64,000 nt of DNA from Desmodus rotundus (Eukaryota > Chordata > Mammalia > Chiroptera > Phyllostomidae): the NCBI RefSeq assembly GCF_022682495.2, contig NC_071388.1, positions 179,023,622 through 179,087,621 of the forward strand, read 5' to 3'. Made by a program: the position numbers and the translations under genes. The notes under the pieces are model-generated. The model saw only the letters and a list, made by a program, of their open reading frames with translations. It did not search any database and was not told the DNA's origin. This document shows, piece by piece, positions 1 through 15,635 of the stretch (positions within the stretch are counted from its first letter, which is position 1; each line of letters opens with the position of its first letter).

Positions 1-985
1 TTGTGAATAGTGATACAATACCCAATAATTTCCAATTTATAAATGTCCTCATTAGGAAATTATAAATAATACAAGCAAATTTTCACATGGAAAATGTTTA
101 AGTACTTAGAAAAAAGTCTATTTGGGTGATAAAGTAAAAAAATAAAATAAATTCTTTTTAGTTGTGGGGTGTTTGTTTTTATGCTATAAAAATGTGTTAG
201 GGTAGTTCAGAAAATCAGTCAGTTAAAAAAATCATATTGGATTTTGGGTGGGGTGGTTTAGTTCTAGCCAGTGGATTACTTAATCGGTAATCAATGTTCA
301 GCTTCTGGGAAGAAAGTCTCCCCCAGTGAATACAGTAGACTCTTGGCTTTTCCAGATTTAACATTTTTATCTTCCAGTACTTGGGAATGAGCCATGTAAA
401 CTCTGCAATGCAGTGATTTATAATTCTGTCAAATCATAAATATGACATTGAGAATGCAAGGCTGGTTTGCTGGAGTTGCTCACAGCCAAGGAAAAAGTCT
501 GTGCCCACATCTTCCCAAGTCTGTACTTAACAGAGGAAATCATATGATATTCTGGTACTTAGAAAACCCAAGGACAACCATCACCAATGTTAATGGTCTA
601 TTAGTTGTAATTAAATTACAGTTTGTTCCATTCACTCATTCATTCATTCATTCACTCACTCACTCACTCATTCATTCACTCACACCCTCACTGTCTGAGA
701 CCTCCTCAGTGCCTGCAGAAGAGCCTCTGGCCAAACCCTTCCCACATCTTTTTCATTAGTCTCTTCTCATTCTGATCTTTCTCCTAACCAATGGTTTAAT
801 TTTTCTACTCAGTTATTTCAAATGCTCTTAAGTATATAATATTTAAAGTCACTTCTTTCATATTATATCATTCTTGTTTTCTTCTGTATTCCAAACACAT
901 TCTGAATCAAATTCAATCTCCTTTTGGAGGCCATCATTCATTGTATTCAAACTACAGTGTTTGTCCATTATGGCTTCTGGTTTTG
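1..985. other. Unassigned AT-rich DNA
   Basis: No gene, RNA or repeat family is recognisable apart from the tetranucleotide tract listed separately. The open frame at 442-759 runs through that simple repeat and has no recognisable domain. Confidence 0.6.
629..684. repeat. Tetranucleotide microsatellite (ATTC/ACTC)n
   Basis: An uninterrupted 4-bp periodic tract alternates blocks of CATT and CACT units. The mixed units indicate a C/T change that spread within an originally homogeneous array. It is a likely length polymorphism. Confidence 0.9.
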
Positions 986-1061
986 GGTTTTTTAAAAAAA
1001 ATTTTATTGTTATTCAATTACAGTTGTATGCCTTTTCTCCCCATCTGCTTTCAGTTTGTTT
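986..1061 (-). mobile_element. L1 3'-end fragment
   Basis: This short stretch has the layout of a minus-strand L1 3' terminus. A T/A-rich start is followed by TATTCAATTACAGTTGTATG and then a pyrimidine tract, similar to the start of the larger L1 3' end at 34391. Only the last ~75 bp of the element is present, so it is a severely 5'-truncated copy. No clear target duplication was found. Confidence 0.55.
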
Positions 1062-1754
1062 TTGAGGGGTCCTGTTTTCTCTCTCCTCTTTATGAATCCT
1101 TATTTGTTGGTCTCTAATGTGTGTGACTTTCCTCTTTACTTTCCTCTTTGTCAGCAAATAACTTGTCCAGCTTCAATGGGCTTTCTCTGATATTTTTAAA
1201 CCTCTAAAGAGTATATGGAGTAGACTCAGTATCAAGATAACAGTGCTATAGAGCCCCCAAACCACCCTGTGGGAGGCGGGTCAGATTTACCCTCAAATCC
1301 TGCAGTGGAAACTCAGAAATAAGTGGTGGTATTTGAACAGAGGACATTAGAATGTAGCAAGCATGGGCCAAACCCACTACTGGATTTTGCACTGCCATTG
1401 TACTTCCCTAAGCAAAGGAACAGATTTCTTTTTTCTGATCCCAGTCTCTTCTTTTAGAACCTTTCCATGTCAACTTTCTTTATCACTTTGTGCAATGTTT
1501 CACAAATGTCAACCATTCATAGCTATTCACCATCATGTTTTTGTATTATAAGCTCTCAATTATAATTGATATTAAAAATTCTCTTTAACCTAAATATATT
1601 CATATGAAGTTTCTCTTTTTAATTATTACCATACATTAAGAAAACCCATTATCAATTGCTATAAACATAAATAAGATGAAAAGTCTTTTTGGATGTTTTA
1701 CTAGTAGCCTGTGTATTTCCTGAACCTCATTTTCTTGAAAAGGGAGGCAGGAAA
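1062..1754. other. Unassigned AT-rich DNA
   Basis: I recognise nothing here. The short open frame at 1363-1551 has no known domain and is of chance length. Confidence 0.55.
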
Positions 1755-2250
1755 TGTTCTGGTTATCAGTTGCTACAACACAAACCACCCAAAATTAGTG
1801 ACTTAAAATAATATTTTATTACTATCTTTTATGGTTTTGTGGGTTGACTTGGGCCTGGTGGCTCTCATTTGGGGTTGCTCAGGCAGTTTCTGTCAGTGGC
1901 TGGGGCAGGAGTCATCCACAGGCTTGATTTGGCTGGATGTCATGAAGACCTTCTCACTTTGCTGAGCAGTGGATGCTGACTGTTCCCTGAGACTTTCCAA
2001 GGGACTGTTGACTGCAGTGCTTATACATTGCTTCCTCTCATGACTTGCCCTTCCCACACAAAGCACCTGGTTTCCAAGAGTAAGTGTTCAAAGAGGTCTG
2101 GATGGACACTGTGGGGCTCTTATGACCTTGCTTCTGAAGTCCCGTAACATCTGTCATTTTCTATTGGTTAAGGAGTTAGTAAGGCAAGTCCAGGTTCAAG
2201 GAGAAGAATAGAAGGGATTTGTGGTCATCTTTAGTTTACCATGGCTTCTG
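1755..2250 (-). mobile_element. Old LTR, MaLR/ERVL-like
   Basis: The sequence reads as the reverse complement of a mammalian non-coding LTR. Near the left end is 'ATCAGTTGCTACAACACAAA' followed by 'AAATTAGTGACTTAAAATAA', then a T-rich block with 'GGTTTTGTGGGTTGACTTGG'. Near the right end are 'TATTGGTTAAGGAG' and 'AGTCCAGGTTCAAGGAGAAG'. These phrases match my recollection of an MLT1-type LTR, but the exact subfamily is uncertain. No internal retroviral sequence accompanies it, so it is a solo LTR. It is heavily diverged, and the L1 starts just after its right end. Confidence 0.5.
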
Positions 2251-2289
2251 TTAGAGTTGTGTTAAAGATTAGCACCAGACAGCAAATCA

Positions 2290-5640
<3,351 letters not shown>

Positions 5641-5846
5641 AAGGAAAATGGGAACAGAGTCATCGATGGAGAGCAGGATGACAGCTAGTGAGGAGGGGAG
5701 GTTAGGGAGTGGAGGGATGGAGCAAAAAGGAACAAGGACTCATGGACACAGACAACAGGGTAGTGATTTCTGGTAGTGATTAATGGAACTAAAGTGTAAT
5801 GTAAAAAAACACAGTAAAGATTAAAAAAAAAAAAGGACTAGCACCA

Positions 5847-8800
5847 ACCTTAGATGTACTCCATAATGCAATCAGAACGATTCAAAGAGAACTGAAAGGG
5901 GAATGACTTTCTCACCGTGTAATCCAGTGTTATTTAATTCTGTCTCCTTTCATCACTTAAACTCATCTTGGTGCTGCCAGTGGTGGAGAGCCCCTCAGGG
6001 TATTTGCCCTCTTCCGTGTGTCTCTTGCCTTTGGGATTTCAAGTATTAATTTGGCTGTTTTGTTCTCATATTCTCCTTCTGAGGGTTACCTTATGCCTTT
6101 TGTTAATGCTGGTAATACAAAGAAGAAAGGTAGAAAGACAAAAGAAGCACTGTAACAAACAAAATTCTCTTTTTCAAGGCAAACAGCCAGGTATTATACT
6201 AGTATAAGTCAAGTCCAAGGGCATCTTTACAAAAATTCTGGAGAAATGACTACACTGGTTTCTAATTTGTAAACCATTCTCATTTCTGCCTCATTTGGAA
6301 GGACTATTTGGAAGGAGGGATTCTCAGCAGACATCTTTCTTTGTGAGTCAAATTCAAATACAGTTGTGAGTCTGATTCAAATACGTTTGGGAGGGATAGT
6401 AATGTTTTCTCCACAGTTGGGATGGTGTGGTTCTGCTTCTAAGGTGAAATCATTTGAGTACCACTATCTTTACATATTATGGAAAAATGTAAGTTTATGT
6501 GGTTTGTCAGTAACAACCTAGTTACTTATAATTAACATTAGTGAAATTGTGATAGGTTCATGTGAAAATTTATAAAGACATATAGTGTAGTTTTTTCTCT
6601 TAGAAAAAGCACAAAGACAGACCTATTTTTTGAGAAATGCATAAAATATTAAACTTAGATTTGGAATCAAAGGCCATTTTAATTGAAATATGGTGTGAAT
6701 TTTTTTGAATTGATATATTGCTTTGGATTTGCATCTAGTTATTATGTGCATATATTTCAATTAAAGGTATGCAGTTTCAGAACTTTTCTTTCATACAAGT
6801 ATCAATTTTCCTTTAGCATTGCTCAATACATTATGTTGTAGATAAACATGCAGAATGATTTATTAGCTTTTCACTTTGCACAACGCAGTTTTTTCTAATA
6901 TACATAATCACTCAACATAAATGGCTTAACTGTCAAGGTTAAATCTTGTGGTCTCTACTCAGTGGCATTAAGCAAACAAATGTTGCTTATATGGTAGTCA
7001 GTCCTAACTGTCAAAAGCTGTTAGGAGCTTCCAGGCAGTAACCAATACAAAAATTCTCTCTTGACCTCATTTGATTTTTGAAGAAGCAAGATAGATATTA
7101 GTGCTTAGAATATGTTTTGGATAAACATTTAAGATGTTCTGAGTGGAGGCCATGCTAACATTATTGTCACTGGTACAGTTTTTAGCTCTGAAGCTTTCCG
7201 AAATGAATGATCTTGTTGAAAGTGTTGCTAACACTGTTAGGGACCTGTCTCTCTCTCCCTCTCTTTTAAATTACACTAGATCTCACAATTTAAAAAGTGC
7301 TTATGAGAACACTATGATGAAATGTGAATGAGAGAAATGTAGCTTTGAACTTTCTTTTTGTGTTCGCTAAATCACTGATGAGTCACTGTCTCCACTTTTA
7401 CTTAATTTCAAGATTAAATTCAGTCACAAGCATGCTATTTTTAAAGAGTGGTTGGTATCTTATCTTGGATGTTACAATAAAAATGAAATAGCAGGATCCA
7501 CAATCATGTTCAGCTCTGGGCACAACAATGTAAAAATGTATGTATCTAGAAAAAATTCTAGAGAAAAGCATGACAATAATTACTGTCTCAATATGTTTCA
7601 ATAGTATTTTTTCCCTTTGGTGACTTAAAAAATACTTTTCTTTAACATTAACTTTTCTAGAATGAGAATATTTTAGCATGGGCATGTTTAAAATAACTAA
7701 AGGTGGTCCTGTAATGGCTAATGTATACTTCAGCTGAATGGTTAGTTTTTCAATTATGTTAATGAATACATGAAGTTCTGAGGTCAGCAATTTTCTGGCT
7801 TGTTTGTGCCACAGTAACATTTAGTATGCACAGCTCTCCCCTGCTTTTGGTTTTATACGTTTATGTTATTGGTCGTACAAACACTTCAGGTGGAAGCAGT
7901 CCCACTTTCCAGGTGATGAGGCAGTCTGTTCCTTTAGCAGTGAATGAAGATACTTCCCCTCTTCCTCTATTGGGTGGCCAGGAAAGCTCCATTGTTCTCT
8001 TCGACCTGGCTACAGCTCTTTTGTTAGTGGAACAGCAGGAGTGGCCTGGTCCATTTCTGTGACTCACAGAGATTCACTGGGATCCTCAGCAAAAATTCCT
8101 TCTCTTTGTCAGCTTTCAGAAGCTTCAGGTGGTGGGAGGCATGTGAGTGATTATAGGACATTTTGTAGGAATAATTGGAAGCTGGGAATTTTATATATTT
8201 TGATTTTAGGATAGAGGACAGGAAAGCTCTACATTTGGACTTGGGACAGTTGCGAATGCTCATGAATAACCACGTAAAAAAGTAAAAACAGTGCTAGGTA
8301 ACTAGCAGAGTGAATGATGCGGAAGACTTTTGTACGGTGTCTCTTCCATCTTTGTCATTCTTGGCCTTGTATCATCCCTCATCCTTTCTCTGTCAGTGTG
8401 AGGTTGTACAACAGTGGGGAAAAGAAAACAGTATACTTAATATCAATCCATTTATTAAATCAAACATTATTTAAAGTTGTTCTGTTGTCATTTTTTTCTC
8501 CTGTGAGAGAAAAAAAAGCATCTCACTGAATGAGAGAGAAAAAGTCATTCCCATGGAGTGAATCTGCATGGAAGAGTGTGCAGCAGTTTGTGCAAACGAC
8601 TACTAGTCCCGGAACTTCTAAGTAAAGAAAGTTCTATTACCACTGCTCTGCACGAATACAAACAATCTGAAAGTTATTGAAGTGGTTTGAAACGGAATAT
8701 GTGCCATTTGGGTTCTTTCAACCAGAACATGCTTTTATGAGAGATGATAGTGGCCTTTAGCATATGGGACTCACCGCATATCCCAACTTCCCATTGTAAA

Positions 8801-11800
8801 GAGACGCTTTTGAAAATGTCAGTCCAGGAGAATCTTCAATTACTACATTGCTTCAAGAAACCGTATAATTTTGGTCGTTAGAAACACTACTTCAACAGAA
8901 CTCTTCTTCACTACATGGAGTGCATGCCAGTGATAGGACCGAACTCAGCCTCAGACGATGCGCAGTCAAGCTATTCGGTGCAGTGTCTTGAGAGAGAGAC
9001 GTTTGGATTCTTTTATATTTGATGGCTTTGCATATGTGAAATTAAGGGGTTAAAATGAGATAACTGGGTCTTTTATTTTCCTTCTCAACAGTTTACTGTG
9101 TAAAGAGACCTCATTTTTTTTTTTTTACTATGCTTTATTCTTTGACACTTCTAATTTCCTTATAAGTTTAGGAAAAGTGATACACGTTCATACATCTCTG
9201 GTCTGTTGACTTGTATCAAGCAGCTGCTTTTATCACTGGTCAGGTCGGAGGGGCTATAAGGCGCGGATGTTGAAAGGTCCAGGTAATGTGCGTCCACAGC
9301 TGCCAGCGAACCAGGTTGCCATCGCCAGGACACATCTTGAGGGGCATGTTGGGAATTTTTAAAAAATGGCATTTCTGTTTCAGTTTTTACATAAGGGGGA
9401 GACCATGCTGTCAAAATTTTTCTTTCTATGTGAACTAGGTTTATTGTATCTTGTATTATCTCCTTTCCTGTAAAGATAGTCTTCTGAATGATTGATGTAG
9501 AAAGTTGCTGTTTATGATAATCGTGCCTTTTTCTGTATCGAAGCTCTGAGTGAGCAGGGGCTGTCGACTGCAGAGTCACGATGAGTAGGTTGGCTGGAGG
9601 CTGGCGGGGAAGGTAAGTAGGGGTTTGGGCCAAGCCACATTTTGTGCTTGCTCTCTGAAATTTCACATGGGTGAATTCTGGCTGGAATAAAAATAAGGAC
9701 AACTTTGCCAAGGAAAGGGAAGTGGGAGGTGGCTCAGAAGGGAAGATAGAGACTAAGCAGTATCCACGGCCAGCAGCCAAGCCGGCCATCTTCTCCCTCC
9801 CTCTAAGAGTGTTTAAGTCTGGCTGGTGGAAGTCATTTTCATCTACATTTTCTTGTTGCCTGGCTCACCTTAGAGCAGCGGTCTAGAATTGTTGCTATAA
9901 TTTGTAGTACTTTGAGGACATTTCAGGGTTGTTTTTTTTTTTTAAGAGGACAAAGCCCTTGACCTGGACTAGAACTACAGCAGGGGGCTCTGCAGTGGGA
10001 AACAACTTACAAGGCGGACTACACTAGCTGGTCCTCAATTAAATCACTAATTTCTCCACCCACCTTGCACCCGTTCTTTTCCCTTCCACGGCAGAAGCTG
10101 CCAGTACCTTCACAGGTCTTGGTTGGGTTTCTGTCTTCCCATTTAGAGACAGCCTTTATGAGTATGATTTCACAGACATCAGAACAGACCTCTTGCCCTC
10201 GTCCAACTTACTCAACTACTAGCAAACTAACAAACCAACCCACCCAACTGATCTTTTTTTCCGTAGGACACAGCCCTTTATTCCCAGGTTTAAAGTCAGT
10301 GTGCAGTATAAAGATATAAGAGAACCTTTTTTTTTTCTCTTGAATGTTTTCATTACTACAAAGTCAGCTGAACATGAAAGGGGAAATGGAGAGGCTGAAG
10401 GAGTTGTGTGAAGTTATTAAAACTGGAGGGCTGCGATTATTTTACACACTTTACATATATATTCCCAATTTTGTTTCAGGCCAGACTATCAAATCTTGTT
10501 CATGAATCAGGAATGGCCTATTTTAGAAGAAATTCTCTTGAATAGCAGATAAGTAAGACATGGTGTGAGTAAAGGACCCAAAGAAATACCAGTTTCTCTG
10601 TTTTAGGTTTCTGCGATTCTTCCCACACGTTCTCTGTGCAGCCAGTACTACTTAACGCTGACTGCAGGGCCCTCTGATAGTTGCCCATTCCAAAGAGGTA
10701 CCCTCCGGGGAGGTACGGCTAGTTGCACGCAGCGCTCTGATCCTGGGGAAGGAAGTTGTGCTGGAACCTGGGTATTTTCTTCAGCCTTTGATGGTTTAGG
10801 AGTTGCTGTCCTAGGACATCTCTACTGCACTGGACAAGTTATTCCCCATTTCTAGGTATTTATGCTTTCTTGATAACTCAGTATTTGTGTGTGTTGTGTA
10901 GAAAGGTGTTTTTAATTTAATTTAATTTAAGAGCTATTCCTTAGTCACCTAAAATGAATAAGACACTATTCCTGGTATCACAGGAATTCAATGTGGAGTA
11001 TGGGCTGTGGACTTGGGTGAAGATGGGGTTCAGAATGGTAAAGAAGCAGAAGACAGAATTTTAAGTACTTTGCTGTGAATGTTAAAAGGAAAGGGAGATC
11101 ACATCTAATAGGGAAGGCACCTTGATTGGTTCAGGGCTGCTGGTTTGGTTTGGTTTTCTCCTTCTTTGGTGAGGCTTAGGGTTAATGTATAAAAAGCAAG
11201 ATATTAATAAAAAAATACTTTAAAGTATCTGATCCTAGAAGCAAAGCATATGTGAGTGAAGCAGTTCCTGGATCACTGCTTTTTAAGAAGCTTGTCCTCA
11301 ATTAAGGTTCTGGAAAGAGAACTTTAAAAAATTTCAGTGAGTGGGTAACAATTCTTAGCTGATTCTTAATTATGTAGGAGCTTATTATCTAGTTGGAGAA
11401 TGATCTAAGTTGTCCTCTTCTCTTTTTATTTCTGCCTCTCATCTGATGTTTGTGTCATTTCTGTATACTAATTTCTTCATAGCTGGTAGAAAGGAAAGTA
11501 AAAAGATAAATGGCAAATCTTTAGAAAGATTGGTGAGGAAAAAGCTGTGATGTTTGTGCGAAATGAGGGTAATTGGTGAAGCGGTCATTTGTTCCGTTTC
11601 ATCATCATCATGGAGAATGACTGATGGAAGTTCATGAACTGGCCGGTTGGGTGACTTAAGATCTAGATGTGTCTTGGGCCAGACTGGGAGGTAGGTTCCT
11701 GACAGTCATAGTTTTTTTCTTTTTTTAAAAATATTGTCCTTAACTATATTTGCATTATATAGTGATTTTATAAAGTCTTTGTGCTTTTATGCATCTAGTA

Positions 11801-13565
11801 TTTAAATTTCTGAGCCTAAAATAAACTTCATGGAAGAGTAAGCTGGGTTAAAAAATGGTTACAATGGCAGATATACATGCTGTAAGATGCTCCCGGAAAT
11901 CCGTAAGGCAAATGTGAGAGCATTTTGGTTCATGCCACGCAGCCAATCAGAGTTTATGGCAACTGTCAATCAATATTAGCCACCATAGTTACAAGATGAG
12001 TATTGAATACTTTGAAATGAATGTGGATCCTTCTCTTATCTCAGGAAAAATGGTTTGGTTTGCCAACACATGGTTCTTTGTTAGGATGCCTTCTAGGCTG
12101 TAAATGGACAGGAAGCCATCTTCCATGGGTTTTTTTTTTCTTCGGCTCTTTTAAAAGTGGAGTGAGGAGGGGATCCTATAATGAAACGTCTAATGGATCC
12201 TGAGCCCACTCTCAGTGACTTCATGCAGGTTTATTAATGTGCAGCTGCAGGGGGGTGTTCATTAGAGCTGAGGAGGAAATTAGTGTTCATGCCTTTGACT
12301 TTGTGAAGACAGCGTATCCACATCCACACCCACGAGGCCTTTCCCATAATCAGAGCAATCAAATCAGGAGGTTCCTCCTTCTCTTTTTCTCTTACACTCA
12401 AAAGCACTATTAAGATGATTGATAATATTTGAACGAGTGCTTTCAGATAGGAGAGGCATAAGTTCAAATTCTGACCTCTGGATGAAGTTTTATGAAGCCT
12501 GTTTCCTCGTCTCCATTCTCTCACCAGCTACTTCTATAGATTGTGGTCACCAGGTGCCCTATGATGTTCTCTGCCATACCAGCCTCCAAATGTTTGCAGA
12601 TATCATTTGGACAAAGACATTTTGGACATAAACTTTAGACACAGAATTTTGAAAACAAACACAAACTACACACAGTTACAATGAAAGATTAAATAGAAAT
12701 TAATCAGGCGTTTGATAATAGGATTAAAGAAACTTAAGTCAGTTAGTCCTGAAGAGAAAAGGCTATAAAAACAAAACCAAAGGAAAAAAATCATTATGAT
12801 TTTTCCATGAAGAGGAATAGCTGACTTGGGACTCAGACTGCTCCCTGAGTATTTAAGATGGCGTTTGGATGGCTATGCTCCTTTGTACTTTGCACGTGGG
12901 ATGGGTCGGTTGGGCAATGATTCCAAGCCTGGTGATGAATAGGGAAGTCATTCCAAATTACCCCTGGGACAGACCTGTCTGAACTTTAGACTCATACCTT
13001 CAACCCAGATGTGACAGCTTCATGTCACATCTCAAGTTTTACATGTTTAAATTTCTTGATCTTCCTCTAGAACTATGCTTCTCTTCTAGTCTTTATAAGT
13101 AAGTAAATGTTTTTATCTTCTTAGAACTTTGGGATCCATCTTTGACACCTCCCTCTATATTTAGGGCATCATCGAGTCATATCGATTGGCTTCCAAAGCG
13201 TACCTTTACCAACTCCACCTCCGTGGCCGCTGTGTCAGTCCAAGCCACTGTGCTCGCATGGCGGCAGTAACCTGACTGACCTTGTGACCTCCACGCTTTC
13301 CTTTCCTCACACTCTCCTCACACGATGGTTAGAATGTGATACAAGCTATGCTGCTGTCCTGTGTATCTCGGGGTAGAATGCTTGAGATGGGACAGGCGTC
13401 TAAATCTCTCCCATGTAAAGTCTAAGCTAGGCAGGAGGTTGAGGGCTGTTCTACTGTTTTCAAAACGTGGTTTCTGTTTTGAACCCTGAACTTCATTTTT
13501 ATCATCCCCCATCAGCAGATGGGAGGGAAAGGGCCCAGGGAACAAACACCTAGTCCTTTTAGGGG
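5847..13565. other. Long repeat-poor unassigned block
   Basis: About 7.7 kb in which I recognise no exon, RNA gene or dated transposon beyond the items listed separately. Short AT-rich motifs and a (TTTAA)n tract at about 10911-10930 occur. Open frames such as 7398-7820 (minus) and 7826-8062 (plus) have no recognisable domains. The low density of recognisable repeats contrasts with the rest of the window. Confidence 0.5.
9160..9789 (-). other. Unassigned 209-codon ORF
   Basis: This is the longest uninterrupted ATG-initiated frame in the window, 209 codons on the minus strand. The predicted product starts MAGLAAGRGYCLVS. It has no signal peptide or transmembrane segment I would trust, no low-complexity array and no domain I recognise. 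The middle is rich in Ser, Thr, Pro and Lys. A rough estimate with a 5% stop rate gives of order 0.1 such frames expected by chance in 64 kb, so its length is only mildly unusual. There is no evident splice or promoter context. It may be a chance ORF, a non-coding exon or a diverged pseudogene fragment. Confidence 0.15.
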
Positions 13566-13680
13566 ACTGCTTAGGAGCTTGGAGAATTTACGTAACTTCC
13601 TGAAGGTCACACAGCTATTTGGTGGTAGAGCTGATTGGATCTGAGGTTTGTGTGACTCAGAAGCCATAACATCACATATA
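13566..13680 (-). repeat. MIR SINE fragment
   Basis: 'CTGAAGGTCACACAGCTATT' followed by 'GGTGGTAGAGCTGATTGGAT' and a degraded CTGACTC-like tail match the reverse complement of the central MIR core (AAGGTCACACAGC...). This is a partial, old copy. Confidence 0.6.
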
Positions 13681-13955
13681 GGTAAAAAGAAATAAAACAG
13701 TTATTGCACTCCACATGAACATTGAATCTATGAAAGTCCATAATTTGAAGAGGTGAATAGAAATGAGAACATTTGGAAACTATACTTGGGAACAATAGGA
13801 CACAAATACAGTCACTAGCATAAGGAAAAAGAAAGCCTTCCATTGACGGGGGTGGGAACGGAGATGATACAAAGGGTCAATGGCACTGTCTCTTGTGGGA
13901 ATTTTTTCTTTTTTGAAACAGGCAAGTTATTTAATTAGTTTTTTTCAAAAGAAAT

Positions 13956-14821
13956 TTAGAACTTTATTTTGTGAGGATAAAGGCCATCTGTGAGAGCAAA
14001 CACAGAGCAGAGGTAGCCTTGGAGCTGAGGAGCACCTTTGATTTTTGGAAGGATTTGCAGGTCCGTGGCTTTCTGATCAACCTCGTGTTGCTCTGTCATC
14101 TCGTATTTCTCCTTCTCGGTGTTGAAGATTCCCCGCCCCCCCCACCTCTGTGTCTGGGCTTGCGCAGCTGCTGCTTCTTGAAGTTAGCATCAGCGAGCTG
14201 TTTGGGGATTTTCACACCACTGATACCATTGGGTGGAGGTGGTGATGACAAATTTCTGGTGTGTTCTACGCAGAGGAACTCAATTAAGGGCCAGAAGTGC
14301 AGTCACAAGCAGCAAGCCACTGCTCAGCTGGTTCAGGAACACCACCCCCTTGCTTCTGTGGCGCCCCGGAGGGTGATCAGAATGGTCCCGGGAGTGGTGC
14401 TGGCTGGTTTCTCACGCTGACTACAGGGCTTCTTGCCGTGGCTCAACAGCTTCGAAGGCACATCTTTAGTAGGGCGGCATCTAGGCATTTTGCAAAATTT
14501 AACCACTCGGGTACCACCATTCTTGTTGTCACCAACTGGTTTTGTGACAGTAGCAAGAACATTCTCCTTGTTTTTCTTTTCAATCCTGGATTTAGCTGCT
14601 GAATACTTCCTTTTGTACGTGACCTTTTGGGGATACATAGCTGACCGTGAATACCTGCCCATTCCTCCAACGAGGACAGGGTTTCGGCTGCAGTGGGGCT
14701 TCTCCCTTTTAGGCGTCTTGGCCTTGCGGTGACCCTTCTCAGCCTTGCCACCAGCGTCAGCCTTGTTGGCTTCATGTTTCTTCTCCTTAGTGTCCGCCTT
14801 CTCTGTTGTTTTCACCGTCAT
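13956..14821 (-). pseudogene. RPL6: Processed pseudogene of ribosomal protein L6
   Basis: This is a retrocopy of the mRNA for large-subunit ribosomal protein eL6. The start codon is at 14819-14821. The first ~130 codons stay open and show RPL6 hallmarks: [39 protein letters not shown] and KLLSHGKKP. Near 14430 and 14365 the frame shifts around the TPGTILI segment, and later parts continue in other frames. The C terminus is recognisable ([35 protein letters not shown]) and ends at a stop at 13956-13958. The span of 866 bp is almost the full 867-bp coding length, so there are no introns. A-rich minus-strand sequence follows at about 13890-13950. No product is expected. Confidence 0.95.
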
Positions 14822-15057
14822 CTTGAAGATGGGAAAAAGAACTAAGGCTGTGGCTTCGGATCTCTGAGCCTCTGTGGGAATCCTTATCTGAGTGGAGCAA
14901 AGTCCTCAATAAAATAAAAAAAACCTGTCCATATCAATTTTTTGGTTATATCCATTTAATAGCTTTGGTAGGGAGACATTACAAAGTGTAAGTAGCTGTG
15001 CTCTCCAGTTAACATCAAGTATAACACAGGTGAAGTCCGACGTCAGGCTTCCTAAAG

Positions 15058-15622
15058 CAGCGGCTCCTAACCCTGGACACACATTAAAACCACCCGAGGA
15101 GCCGTGAGACCGCCCTGATCCCCAGCTGTAGCCATGCTGTGAAGTCCGACTTCTGGGGGTGGGGCCTGTGTTAGTTTGCCGGGGCTGCCAGAACAAAGTA
15201 CCAGCGTCTGGGTGGCTCGTGATTATTTATTTATTTTCTCACAGTTCCGGAGGCTGGAAATCCAAGATCCAGGTGTCCATGGGATTGGTTTCGTCTGAGG
15301 CCTCTCTCCTGGGCTCGCAGGTGGCAGCTCTTTCCTCCCGGTTTCTTCACGGAATCTTCCCTCTGCACCTGTCTGTGTCCTAATCTCCTCTTCTTGTAAG
15401 GACTCCCATTCTCAGAAGTGTTAGGGCCCACCCTAGTGACCTCGTTTTACCTCTTTAAAGACCCCGTCTCCAAATAGAGTCACATTCTGAGGTACTAGGT
15501 GTAGATTTCAACATGTGACTTTTGGGGGAACACAGTTCAGCCTACACCAGGACCAAAGAATCAGTGGTTTTAAACCCCACCCCCAAGAGATACCAGTGTG
15601 CAGACAAACTCGAGAGTCAATG
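15058..15622 (+). repeat. MER5A-like hAT MITE, split by an LTR
   Basis: The left part (15058-15166) starts with CAGCGGCTCCTAACCCTGG, a degraded MER5A terminus, and continues with 'ATTAAAACCACCCGAGGAGC' and 'CTTCTGGGGGTGGGGCC'. The right part (15550-15622) continues with 'AAAGAATCAG', 'GAGATACCAGTGTGCAGAC' and an end resembling CTCGAGAG. The two parts are separated by the LTR at 15167-15549. MER5A is a short non-autonomous hAT-Charlie element with no coding capacity. Confidence 0.55.
15167..15549 (-). mobile_element. MaLR-type solo LTR (MLT1/MST group)
   Basis: This reads as the reverse complement of a well-known mammalian MaLR LTR: TGTGTTAGTTTGCCGGGGCT, 'TCTCACAGTTCCGGAGGCTG', 'GAGGCCTCTCTCCTGGGCTC', 'TGTGTCCTAATCTCCTCTTC', 'GGGCCCACCCTAGTGACCTC', 'CTCCAAATAGAGTCACATTC', ending 'CAGTTCAGCCTACACCA'. 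It begins TG and ends CA. The 5-bp flanks GGGCC (15162-15166) and GGACC (15550-15554) agree at 4 of 5, as expected for an old target duplication. There is no internal sequence. It sits inside a MER5A-like MITE, so it is the younger of the two. Confidence 0.88.
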
Positions 15623-15635
15623 TCCTAAGTAGGAT

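Noticed and set aside
442..759. 105-codon plus-strand frame
   Set aside because: Its second half is the translated ATTC/ACTC microsatellite. No domain and no gene context.
13971..14732. Several plus-strand frames of 99-149 codons
   Set aside because: They are the antisense of the RPL6 retrocopy, whose GC-rich coding sequence leaves the opposite strand open by chance.
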